DNA of 64,000 nt from positions 121,156 to 185,155 of the forward strand of contig DGPB01000009.1 of assembly GCA_002390285.1 (NCBI GenBank), given 5' to 3'. This stretch comes from Cellvibrionales bacterium UBA4451. GTDB lineage: Bacteria; Pseudomonadota; Gammaproteobacteria; Pseudomonadales; Porticoccaceae. The notes beneath the pieces are model-generated. The model was given only the letters and a program-made list of their open reading frames with translations. It searched no databases and was not told where the DNA came from. Of this stretch, positions 19,583 through 27,348 are shown in pieces. A program made the position numbers and the translations under genes. Position 1 is the stretch's first letter; the number at the start of each line of letters is the position of its first letter.

Positions 19583-20542
19583 ATGATGAAGCCAAGCAAA
19601 TTAGATCAACTCAGAGAAATGACCGTTGTCGTTGCCGATACAGGAGACATAGAGGCCATCCGTCAGTATCAGCCAATTGATGCGACAACCAACCCATCAC
19701 TGTTACTCAAGGCCGCCCAACTTCCCCAGTACGAACCTTTACTGCATGCAAGTATTGCGTCGGCAAAGAAGACGTCTAGTGCCAATCAACTTTCCGATAG
19801 TATGGATGAACTGGCCGTCAGAATTGGTCGCGAAATCTTAACCGTTGTTCCAGGGAGAGTATCTACCGAAATAGATGCTCGCCTTTCTTTCGACACAATA
19901 GCAACAGTGGAGCGAGGAAAACGTCTTGTTGAGCGCTACCAAGAAGCCGGCGTGGATACTGATCGAATATTGCTAAAAATTGCCTCTACCTGGGAAGGTA
20001 TACGTGCTGCAGAACTACTGGAGAAACAGGGAATACAGTGTAATCTCACCTTGTTATTTGGCTTCGAACAAGCCGCTGCTGCTGCCGATGCAGGCGCATT
20101 TTTAATATCGCCCTTCGTCGGTAGAATTCTTGACTGGCATAAAGCGAATGGCGGTCAACCCGACTACTTACCCCATGAAGACCCAGGTGTTGTTTCGGTA
20201 AAAACTATTTATAACTTCTATCGGCAGAACAATTACAACACCATCGTGATGGGAGCTAGCTTTCGTAATACAGGTGAAATTGAAGCCCTCGCGGGTTGTG
20301 ACAGGCTCACCATCAGCCCCCAGCTTTTAGAAGAACTCAACAATGACTATAGCGAGCTTCCTCGTAGTTTGGACCCCGGTGACACGGGCGACAGCATCTT
20401 GTTCAACACCATGAATGAATCCCCTTTCCGCTATCAAATGAATTCAAATTCAATGGCCACTGAAAAACTGGCTGAAGGCATACGTAATTTTGTGGCAGAT
20501 CAGATTAAGCTTGAAAATATGCTGCAGGAGCTGGCTAATTGA
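19583..20542 (+). CDS. tal: Transaldolase (TalB-type)
   Basis: A 319-residue enzyme of the non-oxidative pentose phosphate pathway. It shows [17 protein letters not shown] and [14 protein letters not shown] at the start, and the Schiff-base lysine in [16 protein letters not shown]. The frame is open upstream into dusA, but homology begins at about KLDQLREMT, so one of the ATGs at 19574, 19583 or 19586 is the true start; 19583 gives the usual length. The stop TGA shares bases with the TTG start of the next gene. Confidence 0.94.
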   Translation: MMKPSKLDQLREMTVVVADTGDIEAIRQYQPIDATTNPSLLLKAAQLPQYEPLLHASIASAKKTSSANQLSDSMDELAVRIGREILTVVPGRVSTEIDARLSFDTIATVERGKRLVERYQEAGVDTDRILLKIASTWEGIRAAELLEKQGIQCNLTLLFGFEQAAAAADAGAFLISPFVGRILDWHKANGGQPDYLPHEDPGVVSVKTIYNFYRQNNYNTIVMGASFRNTGEIEALAGCDRLTISPQLLEELNNDYSELPRSLDPGDTGDSILFNTMNESPFRYQMNSNSMATEKLAEGIRNFVADQIKLENMLQELAN

Positions 20543-21003
20543 TTGACAGTATCAGACAGTTTTTTACTGCAGAAATCACAAATCCAGATGGCGACAAAGA
20601 ACACCAGTTGCAATTAGCTGCCGCCTCTCTAATGGTTGAAATAATGGTGATTGACCGCCAGCTTAAAACGAATGAGCGGGACGCTATACGAGAATTGCTA
20701 AAACAACAATTTGGATTAAGCGAAAAACAAATCGAGTATTTGATAAAACTTGCTCAGCAAGAGGTTGCTGAAGCGACTTCCCTGTTTCAATTTACTCGGC
20801 TAATCAATGATCACTTTGATGCAGAAAGAAAGTTTGGTCTCGTTGAAAATCTATGGCAAATAGCCTACGCCGATGACCACCTGGATAAACATGAAGAGGC
20901 TATGATTCGACGAATTGCTGAGCTGCTTTATGTTTCTCACTCTGACTTTATTCAGGCCAAACATCGAGCCAACAAACACAACGGTCTAAATCATCAGAGC
21001 TAA
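20539..21003 (+). CDS. TerB-like helical protein
   Basis: A 154-residue all-helical protein with the two-repeat TerB/DjlA-N type pattern: [20 protein letters not shown] and later [26 protein letters not shown]. The acidic pairs in DRQLKTNE and DDHLDKHE are the conserved metal-binding-like positions of this family. It starts at TTG 20539, preceded by GGAG, and overlaps the transaldolase stop, so it is probably translationally coupled. The exact role of stand-alone TerB proteins is unknown; a tellurite function is not implied. It converges on the STAS gene with only 13 bases between. Confidence 0.7.
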   Translation: MIDSIRQFFTAEITNPDGDKEHQLQLAAASLMVEIMVIDRQLKTNERDAIRELLKQQFGLSEKQIEYLIKLAQQEVAEATSLFQFTRLINDHFDAERKFGLVENLWQIAYADDHLDKHEEAMIRRIAELLYVSHSDFIQAKHRANKHNGLNHQS

Positions 21004-21016
21004 CCACTAAAGTAGG

Positions 21017-21502
21017 TTACTCGCCCTGCTCCAATGTGTGAATTAAATCGACAAACTCCTGTTTGTTTTTTTCATTCAACTGTGACAACAGTCTATGAGC
21101 TTCAAGTACTCTCTCCCCTGCTTCGCGCTCATCAATAGACGTTGTTGGTAGCTCTTCAAAGTTTTCAATGGTTTCAAGCGAGTCTTGGACGATATCAAAA
21201 ACATCATCTAACCCCATAATGTCCAGCGTGTGATAAAGGCTCTCGTCCGGACAAAATACCGTTGGCTTGATGTTAAAGCTGCCGTTGCAGTGGATTGCCA
21301 GTTTGGCAAGCAAACCTAGTGTGGTGCTATCGACGCCATCGGTATCGAGCATATCCACCACCACCTCAGAAACATTGCCACCTTTAAAGATGGTTTCTAT
21401 ATAGTTATTCAGTGTGGTACATAGAGTAACTCGCACGTCACCCACCAACTTGATAACATAAGTGCCATCATGCTGGGATACCAGAATCTTCCCGGCCTCC
21501 AC
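21017..21502 (-). CDS. STAS-domain anti-anti-sigma factor (HsbA-like)
   Basis: A 161-residue protein. A STAS domain covers residues 1-105, with the phospho-site region DTDGVDSTTLGLLAKLA; Ser59 is the probable phosphorylated residue. A charged C-terminal tail of about 50 residues follows. Proteins of this kind switch partners (an anti-sigma factor, or a diguanylate cyclase in the Pseudomonas HsbA case) according to phosphorylation. It directly follows the PP2C phosphatase gene with no gap, which is the expected phosphatase-substrate pair. Confidence 0.82.
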   Translation of the reverse strand: MEAGKILVSQHDGTYVIKLVGDVRVTLCTTLNNYIETIFKGGNVSEVVVDMLDTDGVDSTTLGLLAKLAIHCNGSFNIKPTVFCPDESLYHTLDIMGLDDVFDIVQDSLETIENFEELPTTSIDEREAGERVLEAHRLLSQLNEKNKQEFVDLIHTLEQGE

Positions 21503-22678
21503 TCAATACCCCCTACGCAGGGTTAATACAGTTATGTCATCAGGTACATCCTGACCCTGATGAATACCTAACCCCTCACAGATCGCTTCTATAGACGTAT
21601 CAGATTTAGCGATAGTGTCTGAAATAAATTGTTCTTTTTGCTTGAGGGTCTTGCCTGGCAAAATTTCAAGAACGCCATCAGACACAATAACCATAGCAAA
21701 CTTATCAGGTAGCGCAATTTCTTGAACTTCCCATGTACAGTTACTAAAAATTCCTACGGGCTTGCCCTTACCCGGAAGAATTCGAACATCCCCATTGGTG
21801 ACAAAAACCGGCATAGGCATATGAGCGGCTACGGAGTAACGAAGAAAATTTCGCTCCATATCAATACAGGCAGAGAATAATGTTAAGTGCTTATCCAACC
21901 CCAACGCCATGATTTGCTTATTGATGTGCTCAATGAAGCCTTCGGGGGCTCTGGCGAACGCCTTATAATCATTTTGAGTAACATGGCGACGCAAAATACG
22001 ATTCAGAATGAATTTCAGCAATACCGTCAGAAATGCAGACGAGGCTCCATGACCAGAAACATCCGCCACATAAAGCACCATATAGCGATCGAAAATGACG
22101 TTATAACCAACGAAGTCACCACTAAGATAAAGTGACGGTTCTATATGATGCGCAATCTCATAATCACCATGAATCATAGGTGTAACGGGTAATAGGCTGT
22201 TCTGTACTTGGCGCCCGGCTATTTGATCCTGTTCAAGAATACGAAAGCTTTCCCGGAGGTTACGATTGGCCATTTCCAGTTGCTCGCGATACTGACGATT
22301 CTGGACGATTAAGCTTTTATAGTTGGACGCCCTCTCAATCGCCTGACGAAATCGTTCATCAGCAAAAGGCTTAATCAGTACATCTGATGCGTTATTATGA
22401 AAAAACTTTGCGACTTCGCGAGGGTCAACCTCGGGGAGAATGGCCACATAGGCCGTATCGGTGTCCTGACTGGGGAGAAGACCAAACTTTTCTTGCATGA
22501 AGTCTAGAGGCAGATCGACCACAACCACACGCGGGTGTTCTGCCTCAATTTTCTCTAGCGCTTCATCTGGGTTGTCAAACTTTGAAACATCCCAATTCGT
22601 CTCGGCTAGATAATTTTCCAGTATCTGACAATGCTCTATACTGTCAGCAACAATGAAAAGTTTGCTGTTCTTATCCAT
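21503..22678 (-). CDS. Response-regulator PP2C phosphatase (HsbR/RsbU-like)
   Basis: A 391-residue protein. The start is the ATG at 22678 with GGA upstream; a TTG eight codons earlier is less likely. Residues 1-120 form a receiver domain with Asp55 in VVVVDLPLDF and a conserved Lys in DVLIKPF. A coiled linker follows, then a SpoIIE/PP2C domain with LSGDFVGYN, YVADVSGHGASSAFL and VIVSDGVLE carrying the metal-binding aspartates. It should dephosphorylate the downstream STAS protein. Pseudomonas HsbR carries an extra kinase domain, which is absent here, so the kinase must be elsewhere. Confidence 0.85.
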   Translation of the reverse strand: MDKNSKLFIVADSIEHCQILENYLAETNWDVSKFDNPDEALEKIEAEHPRVVVVDLPLDFMQEKFGLLPSQDTDTAYVAILPEVDPREVAKFFHNNASDVLIKPFADERFRQAIERASNYKSLIVQNRQYREQLEMANRNLRESFRILEQDQIAGRQVQNSLLPVTPMIHGDYEIAHHIEPSLYLSGDFVGYNVIFDRYMVLYVADVSGHGASSAFLTVLLKFILNRILRRHVTQNDYKAFARAPEGFIEHINKQIMALGLDKHLTLFSACIDMERNFLRYSVAAHMPMPVFVTNGDVRILPGKGKPVGIFSNCTWEVQEIALPDKFAMVIVSDGVLEILPGKTLKQKEQFISDTIAKSDTSIEAICEGLGIHQGQDVPDDITVLTLRRGY

Positions 22679-22795
22679 AGGTAATCCAGGATCGAGATCC
22701 AATAGGCTAGAGACTCACTCCCTGCCCCGTTTAAATTTTTTCTCAATTCCTGGTAGTGCTAGCTGATAGTAGTGTTAGTTAAAAATAGTCTCTTA

Positions 22796-23497
22796 CTATT
22801 CTTCGCCATATTCACCAAAATCGTCTTCTACATTACCATCCTTGAGTAAAAATTCGCGGTGTTGTAGATAAGCGTCTCGAATGAAACTGTACTTGTCGCC
22901 AGTAATCAGCTCTTCGGCCTTCAACAATTGAGCACGCAAAGAAATGATTTCAAGCCCGTAAACTGCGTTCCGAGTTGGAACGTGGTCAATTTCATTGATC
23001 GGATTAACCAGCTGGTCAACGATTTTGGCAGGGCCATCACGTAATGTACTTGGTCCAAACAGTGGAATCACAATATAGGGGCCACTACCTACACCCCAGG
23101 CACCTAGTGTTTGACCAAAGTCTTCACCAGCACTCTTTGGCATACCAGCATGCTGAGCAACATCAAAAAAACCAACCAAACCGACGGTGGTGTTTACTAG
23201 GAAGCGCCCCGTATCATTACCGGCCTGACGGAACTTGCCCTGAAGAATGTCATTCATGACATTAACGATCTCACCCACATTAGAAAACATTCTCCCAATA
23301 CCGTCTTCAACCGGATCAGGTGTCACTGCACGGTATCCCTTGGCCACGGGCTTCAGTGCATAGGTATCCAGTGTGTCATTGAATACATACACCTTCCGGT
23401 TAAAACCTTCCCATGGATCTTCAGGAATACCAGTTGTTTCAGCCAAAACTTGATTCGACAGCAATATTCCCGTCAGCAGCAACATGGTCCACTTCAT
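22796..23497 (-). CDS. mlaA: MlaA/VacJ-family outer-membrane lipid asymmetry protein
   Basis: A 233-residue protein from ATG 23497, preceded by GGGGAG. Family signatures are DPWEGFNRKVYVFNDTLD, FSNVGEIVNVMNDILQGKF, RFLVNTTVGLVGFFDVA, and TLGAWGVGSGPYIVIPLFGPSTLRDG. MlaA extracts misplaced phospholipids from the outer leaflet and passes them to the MlaC-MlaFEDB pathway. The signal peptide (MLLLTGILLSNQVLA) has no lipobox cysteine, so it appears not to be a lipoprotein, unlike E. coli MlaA. The other mla genes are not in the window. Confidence 0.9.
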   Translation of the reverse strand: MKWTMLLLTGILLSNQVLAETTGIPEDPWEGFNRKVYVFNDTLDTYALKPVAKGYRAVTPDPVEDGIGRMFSNVGEIVNVMNDILQGKFRQAGNDTGRFLVNTTVGLVGFFDVAQHAGMPKSAGEDFGQTLGAWGVGSGPYIVIPLFGPSTLRDGPAKIVDQLVNPINEIDHVPTRNAVYGLEIISLRAQLLKAEELITGDKYSFIRDAYLQHREFLLKDGNVEDDFGEYGEE

Positions 23498-23836
23498 TGG
23501 GCGACTCCCCTTGTTTTCTATTGTTAAAGCTCTAATGGCTTTTATGGTTACAGCGAATCCGGCCAATTCTACACGCTCCGCTTTTTCAGGTATAGCGCAA
23601 GATGAGCATGAAAATCATAGTAAACCTTGGTTTTGGATAGAAAGTAGGCAAATGCTGGCATCAATCCGCTTTAAATTAGGCCTATAGCGTAATACCTCCG
23701 TCATAAAACTGACATATTCGTAACAGACAATGCGTGCATGGTTCTGATGGGACGGCCCATATTGACCCTGTACTAGCCACTACTACGGCTAATGATTTTA
23801 CTCACAACCCCATAAATAAGGATTGGAGTCAAAAAA

Positions 23837-25048
23837 ATGAAAAGTACCGCACTTTACTTAGCTGTTGCTGCACTATCCACAAGCCCCGCTGTGTTTGCTG
23901 ACACAGACCAGGCGACCCTAAATGAATTAAAAACCCAGATCGCTGCATTAACCGAGCGCCTGAACCAAATGGAAGTAAAAACCGAGAGCACAGCCACTGC
24001 TGTTGCTGCCAGGCCAGATTCCTGGGCTGACAAAATTGTTTGGAACGGTGACTTTCGCTACCGTTACGAAACCATTGATGACGATCGAAAAGACGATGAT
24101 AGAAGGCGTAATCGTATTCGTGCCCGCATGGGCCTGACAGCTCAAGTCAGCGATGACGTAAAAGCGGGTGTTGGATTGGCTACGGGTGAGGATGACCCTG
24201 TCTCGACTAACCAAACGCTCGGCTCAGCTGGTACATCAAAAGGCATCCAACTGGATACGGCATGGATTGACTGGGGTTTTGCCGAAAACCTTCATCTTGT
24301 CGGCGGTAAAACCAAAAACCCTTACTATCAAGTCGCCAAAAATGGTTTGTTATGGGATGGTGATTACCGTCCTGAAGGCGCACATGTTTCTTTCGATAAC
24401 GGCACCGTATGGGCTGTTGCCGGCTACCACTTCCTAAACAGTGACAATGGCAGTAATGGCGACAAAGACACTGAAGAGATGATGGGTGTCCAATTAGGCT
24501 ATAACGGTAAAATTTCTGACAACGCGACGTTCAAGGTCGGCGGAAGCTACTTTTACATCCCAGTGGCAGGATCAACAAATGCTGGACAAATCCTGATTGA
24601 TGAAGATAACGGATTTGGTAACACGCTGGATGGAAATGGTAACTACGCATTCGATTATGAACTTTTGGAAATTTTTGCCGAGTTCAACACGAAGCTTGCT
24701 GGTATTCCCACTACCTTCTTTACTGACTATGTTAAAAACAATGATGCAGACGAAGATACCGGTTATGCCGCTGGCGTGACCTTAGGAAAAGTGAAGAACA
24801 AAGGGGACTGGGAGGTCGGTTATACCTATCAGGATTTGGAAGCTGATGCCGTGTTTGCGGTATTTACCGATTCTGATTTTGGCGGGGGCGGCACCGATGT
24901 CAAAGGTCATATGCTTAAAGCCGCTTACGGTATAAGTAAAAACACTGCTCTCGCGATTACTTACTTATCGAATGAGTACGGTGATTTCACCCGCGGTGAA
25001 GAATTTGACTTTGATCGTCTTCAAATTGACCTCAAGACCAAGTTCTAA
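23837..25048 (+). CDS. Putative outer-membrane porin
   Basis: A 403-residue beta-barrel protein with a signal peptide cut after AVFA. A short coiled-coil of about 30 residues follows (LNELKTQIAALTERLNQME), typical of trimeric porins that contact peptidoglycan. The strand-rich barrel begins WNGDFRYRYETIDDDRKDD and ends RLQIDLKTKF with the usual C-terminal aromatic. It resembles the putative porin family PF16930 in this order of parts. Substrate is unknown. It stands alone after a 340-base non-coding region and ends in a clear terminator. Confidence 0.82.
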   Translation: MKSTALYLAVAALSTSPAVFADTDQATLNELKTQIAALTERLNQMEVKTESTATAVAARPDSWADKIVWNGDFRYRYETIDDDRKDDDRRRNRIRARMGLTAQVSDDVKAGVGLATGEDDPVSTNQTLGSAGTSKGIQLDTAWIDWGFAENLHLVGGKTKNPYYQVAKNGLLWDGDYRPEGAHVSFDNGTVWAVAGYHFLNSDNGSNGDKDTEEMMGVQLGYNGKISDNATFKVGGSYFYIPVAGSTNAGQILIDEDNGFGNTLDGNGNYAFDYELLEIFAEFNTKLAGIPTTFFTDYVKNNDADEDTGYAAGVTLGKVKNKGDWEVGYTYQDLEADAVFAVFTDSDFGGGGTDVKGHMLKAAYGISKNTALAITYLSNEYGDFTRGEEFDFDRLQIDLKTKF

Positions 25049-25100
25049 TCAACATAAAAGAAAGTCAGGTGTAGTTTAACGACTACAAAATGATGTTAAG

Positions 25101-25128
25101 AAAACGGCCCAACCGGGCCGTTTTTTTT
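25101..25128. terminator. Terminator after porin gene
   Basis: ACGGCCC and GGGCCGT form a 7-base stem with loop AACC and a run of eight T. The A run on the other side would also let it end the minus-strand hvf operon. Confidence 0.88.
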
Positions 25129-25151
25129 CGGACCGCTTTTTGTGTAGAACG

Positions 25152-25901
25152 TTAGACTGAAATCACTATATCGAGTGAATGTAACTTTGTCAGAATACCT
25201 TCGCCGAAGCTAATCACTGAAGCAGGCTCGTCGGCCTGTAACTCATCCGCAAGCAACAATAGTGCTGCCCTACCCGTAATCTGTTGCTCTTCAATCAACT
25301 GCAATAGTCGCGTGGTCACGGCATTGACTTCGAGAAATTTCACTTCATGGCCACGATTGCGATAAACCACAAGATAGGTCGGCTCCTCAGGAGGCTTCTC
25401 TGGTAGATATGCAGGGCCTATTCTGTGTACGGGGTACTGGTAGGATAGTCGCCAAGCCAGTGGTGACACCTCAAACGTAGAAGACAGGATATCACCAACG
25501 TGTCCTGTCACTTCAGGAAACTCTGCTGTGGAGACATCGAGTGCCAACTCAACCCATTCGTAGTGAGTGAGCTCAAGCATAAACAGTGGATCCTCAACAT
25601 GCTGACCACGCTCTTCTTGTAAATACCGCAAAAACTCCTGACTTATTTCTAAAAAATAAGGCGTATGACTCTGGTGTCGACTAACAAAGTCTCTGACCAT
25701 TGTGTGCCAATGATCCTCCTCAAACAGGCTGCGCAGGATAGGAAAACCGGTGCTTAAAAAGGATTCGATATTGTTGTATATAAGATCACGGTAAATATTC
25801 ATCCGACGATCTTCGATATCAGCGGGAGCTGGATTCACTAACGGATCACGAAGGTAGGCGGCAAAATCATATTGAGTCTGCTGAAAACTATTAACTGACA
25901 T
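25152..25901 (-). CDS. hvfC: HvfC-type RiPP maturation partner (DUF2063)
   Basis: A 249-residue protein. The N-terminal DUF2063 domain has QQTQYDFAAYLRDP, RMNIYRDLIYNNIESFLSTGFPILR and HTPYFLEISQEFLRYL. A C-terminal beta-rich domain contains PTYLVVYRNRGHEVKFLEV. In hvf/buf operons this protein works with the HvfB iron enzyme to bind and present the precursor peptide. Its start overlaps the end of hvfB by 11 bases, and it is the last gene of the operon. Confidence 0.88.
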   Translation of the reverse strand: MSVNSFQQTQYDFAAYLRDPLVNPAPADIEDRRMNIYRDLIYNNIESFLSTGFPILRSLFEEDHWHTMVRDFVSRHQSHTPYFLEISQEFLRYLQEERGQHVEDPLFMLELTHYEWVELALDVSTAEFPEVTGHVGDILSSTFEVSPLAWRLSYQYPVHRIGPAYLPEKPPEEPTYLVVYRNRGHEVKFLEVNAVTTRLLQLIEEQQITGRAALLLLADELQADEPASVISFGEGILTKLHSLDIVISV

Positions 25902-26775
25902 GTTGCGCCCTAGCCACTTCAGCTGGCTCGCCTAATGTAGGACTTATCACTGCATAGTCCGCTTGCAATACTTTAATCTGCGCAACCTCAGCCATTAATT
26001 CATGGACAGGAGGAAAGTTAAAGTCACGCTCAAGCAAAGTCGGCATAACACCAAATAGCGCGTAGGCTTTGCCAAGTAATTGCCATACCGGATCAATAAC
26101 ATCCGCACCGTGGGTGTCTACCAGCAAATCCTCTGCTTCCTGATAGTGACCCGCCATATGGACATAAGCTATTCGATCACCCGGCAAACCGCCAAGGAAC
26201 TGCTCCGCGTCATAACGATGATTGATACTATTCACGTAGATATTGTTCACATCTAATAGAAAATCACAGTCAGCCTGCTCTATTACGGCATTAATGAAAT
26301 CAATTTCAGTCATTTCCTGCTGAGGAGCACCGTAATAAGACACATTTTCCATCGCAATTCGCTGACCAAGAAAATCCTGAACCTGTCGAATACGATCCGC
26401 TGTGTAGCGAACGGCCTCTTCAGTAAAAGGAATAGGCATTAAGTCATAGAGATGAGCTGTGTCGCTGCAATAACTTAAATGTTCTGAATAACAACGAATC
26501 TGATGCTCATTAATAAACTGTTTAATTTGACCCAATAAATCAAAATCTAAAGGAGCAGGAGACCCAATGGATAGAGATAAACCATGACAATTAAAAGGGA
26601 AACGCTCAGTGTACGCACGAAATTGTTTTCCGAAGCGCCCACCAACATTAATCCAGTTTTCTGGGGCCACCTCCATAAAATCCACCTGTTCGGTGGAGAC
26701 AGAAGACAACGGGCCCATCAGGGCCCGCCTCAATCCTACTCCCGCGCCTAGCACTGGGAATTGGCTGTTACTCAT
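25891..26775 (-). CDS. hvfB: HvfB-type multinuclear non-heme iron oxidase (DUF692)
   Basis: A 294-residue TIM-barrel DUF692/MNIO protein. The ATG at 26775 follows GAGG; a TTG at 26787 is poorer. Metal-binding blocks are visible: NCHGLSLSIG, CYSEHLSYC, AMENVSYYG, FLLDVNNIYVNS, YVHMAGHY and DTHGADV. Enzymes of this class use an Fe(II)/Fe(III) pair to oxidise cysteines of a precursor peptide; HvfB acts on EGKCG motifs. The gene lies 21 bases after such a precursor and overlaps hvfC, so substrate and partner are both adjacent. Confidence 0.92.
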   Translation of the reverse strand: MSNSQFPVLGAGVGLRRALMGPLSSVSTEQVDFMEVAPENWINVGGRFGKQFRAYTERFPFNCHGLSLSIGSPAPLDFDLLGQIKQFINEHQIRCYSEHLSYCSDTAHLYDLMPIPFTEEAVRYTADRIRQVQDFLGQRIAMENVSYYGAPQQEMTEIDFINAVIEQADCDFLLDVNNIYVNSINHRYDAEQFLGGLPGDRIAYVHMAGHYQEAEDLLVDTHGADVIDPVWQLLGKAYALFGVMPTLLERDFNFPPVHELMAEVAQIKVLQADYAVISPTLGEPAEVARAQHVS

Positions 26776-26796
26776 ATCAAACCTCAACAGTGGCTA

Positions 26797-27201
26797 TTAC
26801 TCTTTACCGCCACACTTACCTTCCATAGCAGACTTACCTTCCTCTGCGGCTTTATCCATTCCTTCACCACACTTACCTTCTTTCATGGCCTTGCCTTTAT
26901 TTGCTCCGCACTTGCCTTCACCGCATTTACCTTCTTTTGCAGCTTTGCCCATACCTTCGCCGCACTTACCTTCTTTAGCGGCTTTACCCATACCTTCACC
27001 ACATTTACCTTCTTTAGCGGCTTTGTCCATATTCCCGCCGCATTTTCCTTCGCCATGAGAATCTGCCAAGTTGTAACCTGAACTTAACTCATTAGCCTGA
27101 AAAGGGTTTTCAGCAGCAGAAGCCATAGGCGAAATTGCAACAGATACCATAAACGCTGCACCAACAGCAGCAGCCAATGGTTTTAGATTGTACTTTGACA
27201 T
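26797..27201 (-). CDS. hvfA: HvfA-type RiPP precursor with seven EGKCG motifs
   Basis: A 134-residue exported peptide from ATG 27201, preceded by GGAG; an ATG four codons upstream lacks a site. The signal peptide (AAAVGAAFMVSVAISPMASAA) is followed by ENPFQANELSSGYNLA, a core-leader segment shared by HvfA proteins. Then come repeats with EGKCG at residues 51, 64, 77, 90, 95, 108 and 127, giving Cys54, 67, 80, 93, 98, 111 and 130 as the only cysteines. The repeats are 13 residues long (39 bp) with Lys/Ala/Gly/Met filler. HvfB/HvfC should convert these cysteines to oxidised heterocycles that bind copper. Confidence 0.92.
   Translation of the reverse strand: MSKYNLKPLAAAVGAAFMVSVAISPMASAAENPFQANELSSGYNLADSHGEGKCGGNMDKAAKEGKCGEGMGKAAKEGKCGEGMGKAAKEGKCGEGKCGANKGKAMKEGKCGEGMDKAAEEGKSAMEGKCGGKE
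26809..27051 (-). repeat. 39-bp tandem repeats encoding EGKCG units
   Basis: Coding repeat inside hvfA. The 13-codon unit GKAAKEGKCGEGM recurs with near-identical bases at three adjacent steps, then continues with an extra 5-codon insertion and a copy in which CG has become SA. Such arrays grow and shrink by slippage, so copy number may vary between strains. Confidence 0.85.
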
Positions 27202-27267
27202 AGTGATCTCCATAAAAGTTTGTATTTAATGTTATTGAATGGTCTGTCCAGGCGGCAGTGTGTCTAT

Positions 27268-27293
27268 GACCGAGTATTCCAAATTAAGTTTCA
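27268..27293 (-). promoter_or_regulatory. Possible ECF-sigma promoter of hvfABC
   Basis: On the minus strand TGAAAC (27288-27293) precedes GGTC (27268-27271) by 16 bases, matching the AAC -35 core and the GTC -10 core of ECF promoters. It lies about 67 bases upstream of the hvfA start. Related buf operons are often driven by ECF factors, but no sigma/anti-sigma pair is next to this operon, so the call is tentative. Confidence 0.3.
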
Positions 27294-27348
27294 GCGTAAA
27301 GATTAATACTAAGGTGTCACCTCAATCATAAAAATAAATACTCGCTTG

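Noticed and set aside
20539..21003. Tellurite resistance function for the TerB-like gene
   Set aside because: Only the fold-level pattern is present; there is no ter operon, so resistance should not be assigned.
26809..27051. Regular repeats as a CRISPR array
   Set aside because: Repeats are direct, contiguous and in codon register inside a gene, with no spacers and no cas genes.
26609..27081. Plus-strand frames rich in Pro/His/Ser repeats opposite hvfA
   Set aside because: The repetition is only the complement of the EGKCG repeats; the minus-strand reading has a signal peptide, ribosome site and matching enzyme genes.
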